Below the pieces are notes generated by a model that was not told the DNA's origin, did not search any database, and saw nothing but the letters and a program-made list of their open reading frames with translations. Position numbers and translations under genes: made by a program. DNA of 64,000 nt from Paraburkholderia fungorum (GTDB lineage Bacteria; Pseudomonadota; Gammaproteobacteria; Burkholderiales; Burkholderiaceae), in NCBI RefSeq assembly GCF_900099835.1, contig NZ_FNKP01000001.1:1488001-1552000 (forward strand). Direction: 5' to 3'. How positions within the stretch are numbered: position 1 is the first letter of the stretch; the number at the start of each line of letters is the position of its first letter. Shown one piece after another: positions 37,135 through 44,999 of the stretch.

Positions 37135-37719
37135 ATGAATCGAGCTATGGTTCGACACGGTGATCCGACGACAACAGGCGGCTTTGTTATCGCCCTCACT
37201 TCTACCATGTTTGACGATGGAAAGCGGAGGCATGTCTGCACATGGGGCGATGCCGGCCACCAGGTCGCGCTAATCGGCGGCGTGGCGTATTGCGAGGCGT
37301 GCAGGAGTGTCGGCTCGATTGCAAAATCGGGAGACCCACGCCGTAATCAAGTTATGAGCGAAACCGCCGCTGATGGCGATATCGTCCTGTGCAACTGCGC
37401 GTTGCCGCCTCGTATTGTCGAGAAACTGGCAGGCGAATCATGGTGCGATGATATGGCCGAATCAATGGGCACGGTGGTCTCCAGCAGGGCTGGCGGCGGT
37501 GTCGCGTCTGTCGTCATAGTTGCATATGACGAACAGGTACGGGCAGTAGGACAGGGCGCGTTCGAAGGTTATCCGTATGTCATCGAAACAGCAGATGGAC
37601 GGACTCACGCGGGAAGTATTGACGCTAGTTGCCACCTACCACGCATGTACACCGACTCAAGCGACGACTACACAGTGCATTGGGGCGACGAGGCCCTGGT
37701 AAGACAGAATGGAATCTGA
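37135..37719 (+). CDS. PAAR-domain protein with C-terminal extension
   Basis: A 194-residue protein. MVRHGDPTTTGGFVIA is a classic PAAR start. MSETAADGDIVLCNCALPPRIV is the later PAAR-like repeat. Cysteines at C..W, YCEAC and LCNC could bind zinc at the spike tip. The C-terminal half (after about residue 100, with SMGTVVSSRAGG onward) is unassigned and may dock the effector. GGGGAA precedes the ATG; a second in-frame ATG at 37147 is an alternative start. Only three bases separate it from tae4. Confidence 0.82.
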   Translation: MNRAMVRHGDPTTTGGFVIALTSTMFDDGKRRHVCTWGDAGHQVALIGGVAYCEACRSVGSIAKSGDPRRNQVMSETAADGDIVLCNCALPPRIVEKLAGESWCDDMAESMGTVVSSRAGGGVASVVIVAYDEQVRAVGQGAFEGYPYVIETADGRTHAGSIDASCHLPRMYTDSSDDYTVHWGDEALVRQNGI

Positions 37720-37722
37720 GAC

Positions 37723-38355
37723 ATGCGAAACAAGAAAACTGTGGTCCGAACCAACACGACGCTGAACTCAATCAAGGAAGTACAATTAAAAGCCCTGACC
37801 TTTCAGGATCTGTGGGACAACTACCCGTCAGGTCATCCCTACGACGATCCGAGCGGCAACTATGGCAACCAGTGTGCGATCCGCATGAGCGTAACGTTCC
37901 ATCGTGTCGGCAGCGAGATGAAATCATTTTCGCAGAAGATTGTAAAACCGATGCCGGGAAAGCCGACTTTGGGGCGGCTTATTCTGGACGGAAAAGCTAC
38001 AGCTACTCGCGCCTATGAGCTGGCCGAATGGCTTCAGCAAAGGCCATTCGCAGGCGTTTCAACGGCTGAGAGCATTACTGGACCGGATTGGCCGAGCAAG
38101 ATAAAGGGGCGCACAGGAATCGTGTTCTTCTATGGTTATTGGCGACAGGATGGCGATTCGGGAGCGGACTTAAGCGGCGGCCATATTGATCTGTGGGACA
38201 GAGATACTCTTACACCTTCGGCGGAATCGTTTCTACGATTTCGTGTCGGAGTGCCCAGCATTCCCAATCCTTTGTCATGGCTGAGAGGCCGGAGCGATAA
38301 CATTTATTCGAACCTCGGAAAATCCAGGCAGATACTATTTTGGGAAGTGCGGTGA
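37723..38355 (+). CDS. tae4: Type VI amidase effector, Tae4 family
   Basis: A 210-residue protein matching Tae4 peptidoglycan amidases by motif order. FQDLWDNYP lies near residue 28, catalytic C51 is in YGNQCAIRMS, TGIVFFYGYW is at 131-140, and H154 and D156 are in SGGHIDLWDRD. Known Salmonella Tae4 has the comparable NACPIRMS, KGIIVVKGHGW and RGHVTLWNG. Such enzymes cut the D-Glu to mDAP bond in the periplasm of competing cells. It directly follows the PAAR gene, so the two are probably delivered together. Structural genes of the secretion machine are absent from the window. Confidence 0.87.
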   Translation: MRNKKTVVRTNTTLNSIKEVQLKALTFQDLWDNYPSGHPYDDPSGNYGNQCAIRMSVTFHRVGSEMKSFSQKIVKPMPGKPTLGRLILDGKATATRAYELAEWLQQRPFAGVSTAESITGPDWPSKIKGRTGIVFFYGYWRQDGDSGADLSGGHIDLWDRDTLTPSAESFLRFRVGVPSIPNPLSWLRGRSDNIYSNLGKSRQILFWEVR

Positions 38356-38690
38356 GGCGGTTATCCGTCGCGGCGCTGGGGTTCGTGTGGGGGCTTCTGC
38401 TGACATGGCTCCTGCTCTATGTGTTCAGCCATGTAAATTGGCAACGTGAAGTTGCGCCAATGTCCGGCTGCTCTGACATGGAGCATTGCAGTCCGCGGAC
38501 TCTCACGTTGTTCGTCCTTTTCGGTACGTTGTTTTGTCCCGCGTTTGTTTTTGCGGGCATCAACGCTGTGGCGTATAAACACTGGTCAACCCAAAAATGG
38601 ACGTTAGTTTTTAGCGTTGGGAGCATTTTTGTCATGCTGTTTTATACGGTTCTTTACGCCATGCCGCAATCTGGAAGCTATTTGAAGTAA
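38352..38690 (+). CDS. Membrane protein, candidate immunity to the Tae4 effector
   Basis: A 112-residue protein with three predicted helices (about 6-27, 50-75 and 82-104). After an RR-containing N-terminus, a loop of about 20 residues between helices 1 and 2 should face the periplasm and holds C40 and C46. A GTG start overlaps the tae4 stop (GTGA), implying tight co-translation. Known Tai4 immunity proteins are soluble and periplasmic, so a membrane-bound type would be unusual. The role is inferred from position; no sequence match to Tai4 was seen. Confidence 0.7.
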   Translation: MRRLSVAALGFVWGLLLTWLLLYVFSHVNWQREVAPMSGCSDMEHCSPRTLTLFVLFGTLFCPAFVFAGINAVAYKHWSTQKWTLVFSVGSIFVMLFYTVLYAMPQSGSYLK

Positions 38691-38757
38691 CGCTTGTTGT
38701 AATACGGTGGCGCGCCTCTTCACCGTGCGGGTTCGCGCTGCCGCGACCGACTAACAG

Positions 38758-39147
38758 TTAGTCCGTCACACTGCAAACATGCTTTGCCCACGCCTCCGTC
38801 AGCGGTCGCCGCTGCTCCAACAAATCAGTCCGGTGATACGCCGCTTCGACCTTGTTCGCGATTGTATGAGCGAGCGCCCGCTCGGCAAGATCACGCACAT
38901 AACCTTGTTCACTGGCCCAATCGCGGAAGCTGGAACGGAAGCCATGCGCCGTCGCCACGCGTCCCGGCGTATCGCTGTTTGCCTTGACCCGGCGTAGCAG
39001 TGCAGTAAGCGTCATGTCGCTGAGTACCTTTTCGCGTGGCGGCGGAAAGACAAGGGTTTCATGCTGCTTCTGTTCCTTGAGCGCCTTTACCAGTGTGAGC
39101 GCCCTGTCGGCGTTGATAGCAACATTGAAGGAGTTCTTCAACATCAC
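38758..39147 (-). pseudogene. Truncated tyrosine integrase, C-terminal remnant
   Basis: About 129 residues remain of a P4-type integrase of roughly 400. The catalytic HxxR (ATAHGFRSSFRDWASE), the later His (RALAHTIANKV) and the nucleophile Tyr (EAAYHRTDLLEQRR) are intact. The N-terminal arm- and core-binding domains are missing, so it cannot recombine alone. It is the molecular signature of the island's integration event. Its strand points back toward the tRNA-Ser end. Confidence 0.88.
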
Positions 39148-39271
39148 GGCGTTAGGTGGGCATCGCGAATATCAGCTTCTGGCGCCAAGGAACGAAGGGC
39201 GGGCCTGTCCAGGTAAGTACGGCATGCAGGTGGTTGAAGAAATGCGCGCGAAATTCGGGCTTGCGGCACCC

Positions 39272-39595
39272 TCAAAGTGAGATTGTCCAGCCAAGCTGCT
39301 CATTGATGATGTAAGTATGGCGTTCAAGTTGGTTCTGAACCAATCGGCAGCGTTGCGGTTTTGAAAGGCGATTGGTCTCCGGCAGCCGGGCCTTTTCCTC
39401 AAATGCGTTGAACCACTCACTGTTGCCCAAGTCGGGTCCGTGCCCTTCACCATCTGAGATGTCGAAGTAGTGGCTGTCGAGGTATGAGAACCACTCTTGC
39501 GTACACGGTTGGACGACTGGAGCATGTGCTACCCTGGTAGTCGCAAACAGCCACGCGAGAACAATAACGGAACAGATGCCAATGAGGATTTTCAT
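39272..39595 (-). CDS. Small exported protein of unknown function
   Basis: A 107-residue protein with a signal peptide (MKILIGICSVIVLAWLFATT) cut after AHA near residue 25. The mature part has two cysteines (C31 and C83) that could form a disulfide, and an acidic middle (FDISDGEGHGPDLGN). It starts on the base next to the start of the oppositely oriented YdcF-like gene. It lies about 0.6 kb from the effector cassette. A periplasmic partner such as a second immunity protein is possible but unsupported. Confidence 0.62.
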   Translation of the reverse strand: MKILIGICSVIVLAWLFATTRVAHAPVVQPCTQEWFSYLDSHYFDISDGEGHGPDLGNSEWFNAFEEKARLPETNRLSKPQRCRLVQNQLERHTYIINEQLGWTISL

Positions 39596-40147
39596 TTGCG
39601 CTTTTTAAAGAGAATTGCTTGCTTGTGGCTACTTTCGGGGGGCGTGCTGGCTTCAGTTGGCCTGTTTTCTCGGGCCCATCCAGCGGATGTTGCCGTTGTG
39701 CTGGGAAATACGGTACATGTCGATGGTAGTCCGTCGCCCAGGTTGGCGGCAAGGCTGGATAAAGCCTACCAGTGCTATGAACAGCGGCAATGCAAGCTGG
39801 TTTTTGTCAGCGGCGGTGTCGATGCCTCCGGTACAGACGAAGCGCTCGCAATGCGAACCTATCTCGTGTTTCGTGGTGTTCCATCCGACAGCATCGTGCT
39901 CGATCGTTCGGGTAACGATACCTGGTCAACCGCACGTAACGCGAGTGCCTTCATGCGGGCTCGCGGCCTGTCGAGTGCATTGGTCGTGACGCAGTATTTT
40001 CATCTTCCGAGGGCGATGTTCGCGCTCAAGCGCTTTGGCGTGCGTCAAGTCAGTGGTGCGTACCCGGCGTTCTGGGAGGCGCGTGATGTCTATTCGATTG
40101 CGCGTGAAGTGCCGGCCTTGGTCTGGTATGCCATTCGCCCACTTTAG
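39596..40147 (+). CDS. YdcF/DUF218 family membrane-anchored protein
   Basis: A 183-residue protein. An N-terminal helix (FLKRIACLWLLSGGVLASVG) is followed by the DUF218 domain: ADVAVVLGNTVHVDG, RLDKAYQCYEQRQCKLVFVSGG, ALAMRTYL, and SALVVTQYFHLPRAMFALKRFG. Family members such as SanA and YdcF affect envelope integrity. A TTG start at 39596 has a GAGGA ribosome binding site 8 bases upstream; no suitable ATG exists. The start abuts that of the divergent exported-protein gene. Confidence 0.78.
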   Translation: MRFLKRIACLWLLSGGVLASVGLFSRAHPADVAVVLGNTVHVDGSPSPRLAARLDKAYQCYEQRQCKLVFVSGGVDASGTDEALAMRTYLVFRGVPSDSIVLDRSGNDTWSTARNASAFMRARGLSSALVVTQYFHLPRAMFALKRFGVRQVSGAYPAFWEARDVYSIAREVPALVWYAIRPL

Positions 40148-40480
40148 TATTGGTTTGCGAATGCTCGGCTGCGGCTCGGTGGCGCTGAATATGCGGTATG
40201 TGAAACGCTCGTTCAGCTTCGTCCTCGACCAAGCGCATCACAAGTCACAAAAATTCCCCCCTCGTGCCCAATCCGCCAGCACGATCACGCCCAATCACAC
40301 GCGCCAATGACGCACTTCGTGCGTGAATCATCCCAGGTGCCAGGCTTCTGACCCAGCAGAAAAAGACGTCCCGACACAAACGCAAATCCAATCCCCAGCC
40401 ACACCTGCCACGACGCCCCCCAACAAGGCAAAATCATAAACGACGCTCCGGAGCCCACTAACAGATCCAGAAGGCCGTTG
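40148..40480. other. Intergenic region near right end of island
   Basis: These 333 bases hold no supported gene or strong hairpin. I searched it by eye for the tRNA-Ser 3' end sequence and did not find it. Confidence 0.4.
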
Positions 40481-40831
40481 ATGAATACTTTGCTTGCATG
40501 GTTCGCCGCAGCGCGTTGGCGGTTGTCGCTGTCCCATTGCCTCGAAGGGCTGCTGATTCAGGCACCACTCGGGCTGCTGTTCGATTTTCGGCTCGGCGCG
40601 CTTGCTGTCATCGTCTGGTACTGGTCGCGCAAGAAGCTCGAGGCGGAACTCGAAACCTTGCCGCCAGAGAAAGCGCAAGAGTTCGAAGCCCACGCTTATA
40701 CCTGGGCGATCGGCTGGTTCCCATGGCAGTGGGATGCCTACAAGGTGCTGGACCTGGTGCTCCCGGCAATTTCGTCGGCGCTGATTGCCGTGGCGTTAGC
40801 GGGATACCGTGGCCCGCTAACGGTGTATTAG
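40481..40831 (+). CDS. Phage-type membrane protein
   Basis: A 116-residue protein with hydrophobic segments at the middle (LEGLLIQAPLGLLFDF, LGALAVIVWYW) and C-terminus (LDLVLPAISSALIAVALAG). WYWSRKKLEAELETLPPEKAQ and the Trp-rich YTWAIGWFPWQW follow the first pair. It resembles membrane proteins I recall from Burkholderia phage and prophage genomes, but no function can be assigned. The ATG at 40481 is preferred to the TTG before it. Confidence 0.6.
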   Translation: MNTLLAWFAAARWRLSLSHCLEGLLIQAPLGLLFDFRLGALAVIVWYWSRKKLEAELETLPPEKAQEFEAHAYTWAIGWFPWQWDAYKVLDLVLPAISSALIAVALAGYRGPLTVY

Positions 40832-41112
40832 AGACTTGCAGCCTCGGGCTACGTCCCGGGCTCAACCCCCAGCTTCGCGTGACCGACCGGTGAAGCGATC
40901 CACTTCGAATCATTTGCGTACAATTGCCGTTCTTTCCCGACCCGGCAAAAGAAGCGTGCGGCCCATCCATGCCGCGCGAAGCGCGTCGGCCGAACCGGTG
41001 GCATAACATCACCGCGCGTTCCGGCTGCATGCAGAAGCGACTACCTGTGACCACCTGACGGCAATCGAGACCACTTGCGCCGTCAGGCCAGCCCTGTAAC
41101 GAACCCACACTC

Positions 41113-42366
41113 ATGTCTACCGACCCAAGCGGCTCCGAATCTTTCAGTTTGCCAAAACACCCTGCGTTCCAGCGATTCTGGTGCACCCGCATCTTCTCGT
41201 CACTGTCGTTCCAGATGCTGGCCGTCGCGATGGGCTGGCACATCTACGCGCTCACGCATAGCGCCTTCGCACTCGGCCTCGTCGGCCTCGCGCAGTTTCT
41301 GCCGATGTTCGCGCTGACGCTCGTCGTCGGCCACGTCGCCGATACCTTCGACCGCCGACGCATCGCGGCCATCTGTCAGGGCCTCGAAAGCGTCGCTGCG
41401 TTGTTATTCGCCGTCGGCACTTTCGGCGGCTGGATCAGCGCGCCGATGATCTATGTGCTGGCCGCATGCGTCGGCGCAGCGCGCGCATTTGAATCGCCTG
41501 CGGTGGCCTCGCTGCTGCCCGCCGTCGTGCCTCGCGGACAACTGCCGAAAGCAACCGCATGGGCGACTTCCGCGAATCAGACCGCGCAGATCGCGGGGCC
41601 CGCGTTGGGTGGCTTGCTGTACGGCATCGGTCCGGGCACGGTCTATCTCGCCTGCACGCTGTCGTTCGCTGCCGCTGCGGCAGCGGTATGGAGCATTCCG
41701 CTGCAGACGAAACCTGCGGTTCGCGCACCCGTCACGCTGGAATCGGTGTTCTCGGGCATCGCGTTTATCCGCAAGGAACCGGTGATTCTCGGCGCGTTGT
41801 CGCTCGATCTGTTCGCCGTGCTGTTCGGCGGCGCGACTGCGTTGTTGCCGATTTTCGCGCGCGATGTCCTGCACGCGGGACCGCTCGGCCTTGGTCTGTT
41901 GCGCTCGGGCACCGCCATCGGCGCGCTCGCGGGCACCATCTGGCTCGCGCATTTTCCGTTGCGCAACCGCCCCGGCGCGGCGATGTTCGGCGGCGTGATT
42001 GCGTTCGGCCTGGCTACGCTGGTGTTCGGTCTGTCGAATCAGTTTTTCGTGTCGCTGCTTGCGTTGATCGTGCTGGGCGCGTCCGACACCATCAGCGTGG
42101 TGGTGCGTCTGTCGCTCGTGCAGTTGCGCACGCCGGACGAGATGCTCGGACGAGTCAGCGCGGTCAATTCGCTGTTTATCGGAACCTCGAATCAATTGGG
42201 CGAGTTCGAATCGGGCGTGACGGCAGGGTGGTGGGGCGCGCGCCCTGCGGTGCTGGTCGGCGGCATCGCGACGATCACCGTCGCGTTGCTGTGGATGAAG
42301 CTATTTCCGGAACTTCGTCTCACGCGTTCGCTGGAAAAAGAAGAAGAACTGGCGCCGAGCAATTGA
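41113..42366 (+). CDS. MFS transporter, EntS/DHA3-like
   Basis: A 417-residue protein with twelve hydrophobic helices. The helix 2-3 signature is VVGHVADTFDRRRI. Central segments LPAVVPRGQLPKATAW and AGPALGGLLYGIGP are typical of the DHA3 drug/siderophore exporter group. An exported substrate is not assignable. It stands alone after the island. Confidence 0.85.
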   Translation: MSTDPSGSESFSLPKHPAFQRFWCTRIFSSLSFQMLAVAMGWHIYALTHSAFALGLVGLAQFLPMFALTLVVGHVADTFDRRRIAAICQGLESVAALLFAVGTFGGWISAPMIYVLAACVGAARAFESPAVASLLPAVVPRGQLPKATAWATSANQTAQIAGPALGGLLYGIGPGTVYLACTLSFAAAAAAVWSIPLQTKPAVRAPVTLESVFSGIAFIRKEPVILGALSLDLFAVLFGGATALLPIFARDVLHAGPLGLGLLRSGTAIGALAGTIWLAHFPLRNRPGAAMFGGVIAFGLATLVFGLSNQFFVSLLALIVLGASDTISVVVRLSLVQLRTPDEMLGRVSAVNSLFIGTSNQLGEFESGVTAGWWGARPAVLVGGIATITVALLWMKLFPELRLTRSLEKEEELAPSN

Positions 42367-42412
42367 TCAAGCGCAGCTGCCACTAGCTGCGTTTCTATCG
42401 ATGATCGAAGAA

Positions 42413-42433
42413 AACCCCTTGCCAGAAGGGGTT
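42413..42433. terminator. Hairpin after the MFS gene
   Basis: AACCCCTT pairs with AAGGGGTT across a 5-base loop, 46 bases after the MFS stop. There is no T run on the + strand, so the termination role is uncertain. Confidence 0.4.
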
Positions 42434-42510
42434 AACGCGAAGCGGCCAGCGCTCTGCGCCGCTTCGCACCCGCTATGATGATGTGATCGTCACTCGATAA
42501 AAACATCATC

Positions 42511-43428
42511 ATGCGCATTGCCCCTCTACCTCCGCTGCAATGTCTGGTCGCGTTTGAATCGGCCGTGCGGCATGCGAGTTTCACCAAAGCCGCCGCTGAA
42601 TTGCATCTGACGCAAAGCGCCGTGAGCCGGCAGATTGCGCAACTCGAAGACTTCCTCGGCCGCTCGCTGTTCGTGCGCGAGCATCGCGCATTGCGCTTGA
42701 CGATCGCGGGCGAAGGCTACGCGAAACACGTGCAGTGGTTGCTTGCCACGTGTTCCGAAGCCACGCTCGACGTGATGAAACGTTACGGCGATCTCGAACT
42801 CACCATCGCCTGCTCATCGGGCGTCGCGGTGTTGTGGCTGACGCCGCGACTCGGCGCGTTTCGCGCCGCGCATCCGACCGTCAAGATCAGAATGATCGTG
42901 CGTGACGGACTCGCTTCGTTATCGCCCGCTGAATTCGACGTGGGGCTGTATTACAGCCGTCAACGCGCCGAGCCGCATTTCACCGCGCGCCGTATTTTCG
43001 ACGAAGAGGTGTATCCGGTATGTTCGCCGGGATATCTCGCCGGCCGGGTACTCGAACCCGCCGACCTCGCGCGCGAAACGCTACTGATGCAGGAAGACGG
43101 CCAGCGGCAATGGATGTCGTGGTCCGAATGGTTTCGTCTGAACGATGTGCAGATGCCGGCATCGCCGCAAGCGGTCGTCGTCAATCATTATCCGCAACTC
43201 GTGCAGATGGCGATTCTGGGGCAGGGCGTCGTGCTCGGCTGGCGGCATATGATCGACGCATGCCTGAACGAAGGGCTGCTGGTGCGTGCAACGCAAGCGT
43301 CGGCGAGTCACGGCGGCGGTTATTACGTGGTGTCGCCGAACGACCGCTCGCAGAACCAGGCTGCGCGCCTGTTCACACGCTGGCTGTTCGAGCAGGCCGA
43401 CGAGCAGATGGGCAAACCGGCTGGCTGA
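42511..43428 (+). CDS. LysR-family regulator, GcvA-like
   Basis: A 305-residue LTTR. The N-terminus (LPPLQCLVAFESAVRHASF, TKAAAELHLTQSAVSRQIAQLE in two parts, then LFVREHRALRLT) is of the GcvA/AmpR branch. The effector domain starts near residue 92 (LELTIACSSGVAVLWLTPRL). It precedes an MHS permease and an amidohydrolase on the same strand and is the likely regulator of both. Confidence 0.88.
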   Translation: MRIAPLPPLQCLVAFESAVRHASFTKAAAELHLTQSAVSRQIAQLEDFLGRSLFVREHRALRLTIAGEGYAKHVQWLLATCSEATLDVMKRYGDLELTIACSSGVAVLWLTPRLGAFRAAHPTVKIRMIVRDGLASLSPAEFDVGLYYSRQRAEPHFTARRIFDEEVYPVCSPGYLAGRVLEPADLARETLLMQEDGQRQWMSWSEWFRLNDVQMPASPQAVVVNHYPQLVQMAILGQGVVLGWRHMIDACLNEGLLVRATQASASHGGGYYVVSPNDRSQNQAARLFTRWLFEQADEQMGKPAG

Positions 43429-43631
43429 AGCAAGGTTAGACCCGAAAGCCAGACATAAGGCCCAAGCGAGAAGTTCGCATGCGCTAAACGCATGCAAGCA
43501 TGCGAATCTTTCGTTTCGAAAACAAATCAGCTCTCTCTACGATCGGTGTCATGCATGCGAAAGCGCCATTCGAAGGCGTGGCGCGTTGCCGACATAATTG
43601 CCCGACAGGCAGCCAGATGAGGAAAGAGACC

Positions 43632-44939
43632 ATGCAAGGAACGCTTTCATCCGCCGTCCCGCTCTCCGTGGACACGCTCGCGCGGCAGCGCCGCCGCGCC
43701 ATTATCGCCACCGTTCTCGGCAACGGGCTCGAGTGGTTCGACTTCACGGTGTACAGCTTCTTCGCGGTCATCATCGCGAAACTGTTCTTCCCGACCGGCA
43801 ATGAACTGACCTCGCTGCTGCTGGCGGTTGCCACGTTCGGCGTGGGCTTTTTCATGCGGCCGGTGGGCGGCATGGTGCTGGGTGTCTATGCCGATAAAGT
43901 CGGCAGAAAGGCGGCGCTCTCGCTCACGATTCTTCTGATGGCAGGCGGCACCGCGCTGATCGGTCTCGCGCCGACCTACGACCAGATTGGCCTGTGGGCA
44001 CCGGTGCTGATCGTGGTCGCACGTTTGCTGCAAGGCTTTTCCGCCGGCGGCGAAATGGGCAGCGCGACAGCCTTCCTCACCGAATACGCACCCGCAGACA
44101 AACGCGCGTTCTATTCGAGCTGGATTCAATCGAGCATCGGCTTCGCGGTGCTGCTCGGTGCAGCGGTCGGCACCTTCGTGACGGCGAATCTGAGTGCCGA
44201 TTCGCTGCACTCGTGGGGCTGGAGAATGCCGTTCCTGATCGGTATTCTGATCGGGCCGGTTGGCTATTTCATTCGCAGCCGCATGGACGAAACACCGGCC
44301 TTCGCCGCAGTTGCTGAAGAAGCAAAGAACGATTCGCCGCTCGCAGACGTATTCCGCAGCTATCCGCGCGAAACCTTCGCCAGTTTCTCGATGGTCATTC
44401 TGTGGACCGTTTGCACCTACGTGCTGCTGTTTTATATGCCGACGTATTCGGTGCGTACGTTGCATCTGCCGCAATCGACCGGCTTTCTCGCGGGCATGTT
44501 CGGCGGCTCGATGATCATGTGCTTCTCGCCGGTGGTCGGCAAACTCGCGGATCGCTTCGGTCGCCGACGTTTTCTGTCGGGCGCGGCTGCACTGATCCTG
44601 GTGCTCGCATGGCCGATGTTCGCGTACATCAACAGCGCACCGGGCCTCGCTTCGCTGATCGTGTTTCAGGGCGTGTTCGGCCTGTTGATCGCGGCGTACA
44701 CCGGTCCGATTCTCGCAGCGTTCTCCGAACTGTTCCCGACCAAAGTTCTGTCGACGGGTCTCTCCGTTGCGTACAACTTCGCGGTGACGATTTTCGGCGG
44801 CTTTGCACCGTTCTTCATCACGTGGCTGATCGCGTCGACGGGCAGCAACATGGCGCCCGCGATCTACGTGATGATCGCAGCAGGCATCAGCCTGTGCGGC
44901 ACCTTCTTCGTGCGCGATCCGCGTCGGCGCACAGCTTGA
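43632..44939 (+). CDS. MHS-family (citrate/proline-type) MFS permease
   Basis: A 435-residue transporter. The MHS signature is VLGNGLEWFDFTVYSFFAV, followed by FFMRPVGGMVLGVYADKVGRK (in parts RPVGGMVLG and ADKVGRKAAL) and RLLQGFSAGGEMGSATAFL. MHS members import organic acids, betaines or amino acids with protons. The ATG at 43632 with AGGAAAGAG upstream is preferred over earlier in-frame starts. It precedes the amidohydrolase gene by 60 bases, suggesting uptake of that enzyme's substrate. Confidence 0.88.
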   Translation: MQGTLSSAVPLSVDTLARQRRRAIIATVLGNGLEWFDFTVYSFFAVIIAKLFFPTGNELTSLLLAVATFGVGFFMRPVGGMVLGVYADKVGRKAALSLTILLMAGGTALIGLAPTYDQIGLWAPVLIVVARLLQGFSAGGEMGSATAFLTEYAPADKRAFYSSWIQSSIGFAVLLGAAVGTFVTANLSADSLHSWGWRMPFLIGILIGPVGYFIRSRMDETPAFAAVAEEAKNDSPLADVFRSYPRETFASFSMVILWTVCTYVLLFYMPTYSVRTLHLPQSTGFLAGMFGGSMIMCFSPVVGKLADRFGRRRFLSGAAALILVLAWPMFAYINSAPGLASLIVFQGVFGLLIAAYTGPILAAFSELFPTKVLSTGLSVAYNFAVTIFGGFAPFFITWLIASTGSNMAPAIYVMIAAGISLCGTFFVRDPRRRTA

Positions 44940-44999
44940 ACAGGCGCGTCCGGCTGATCCGCGCCGGACGGATTCCTTCATCCAGTCAGGAAGATTTCA

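Larger units (their letters stand above)
34854..40831. mobile_element. Small integrated island downstream of tRNA-Ser
   Basis: The region starts at a tRNA 3' end, has lower GC in sampled rows than flanking genes, and contains a truncated tyrosine integrase, an AlpA regulator, phage/P4-type hypothetical genes and a type VI effector cassette. The right edge is set at the last phage-like gene before the MFS gene and is approximate. I looked for a second copy of the tRNA 3' end near the right edge and found none, so the attachment site pair is not demonstrated. The integrase remnant is about 4 kb from the tRNA, so the element has probably decayed or been rearranged. Confidence 0.65.

Noticed and set aside
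38984..39280. 98-codon + strand frame ending LAAPSK, opposite the integrase remnant
   Set aside because: Its first half is antisense to the integrase. Only the last 40 or so codons could be a gene remnant (GGHREYQLLAPRNEG), and I could not place them in a family.
40148..40480. Possible right attachment site for the tRNA-Ser island
   Set aside because: No copy of the tRNA 3' end (CCCCGTCTCTCCGCCA) was found by eye here or elsewhere to 41.1 kb.
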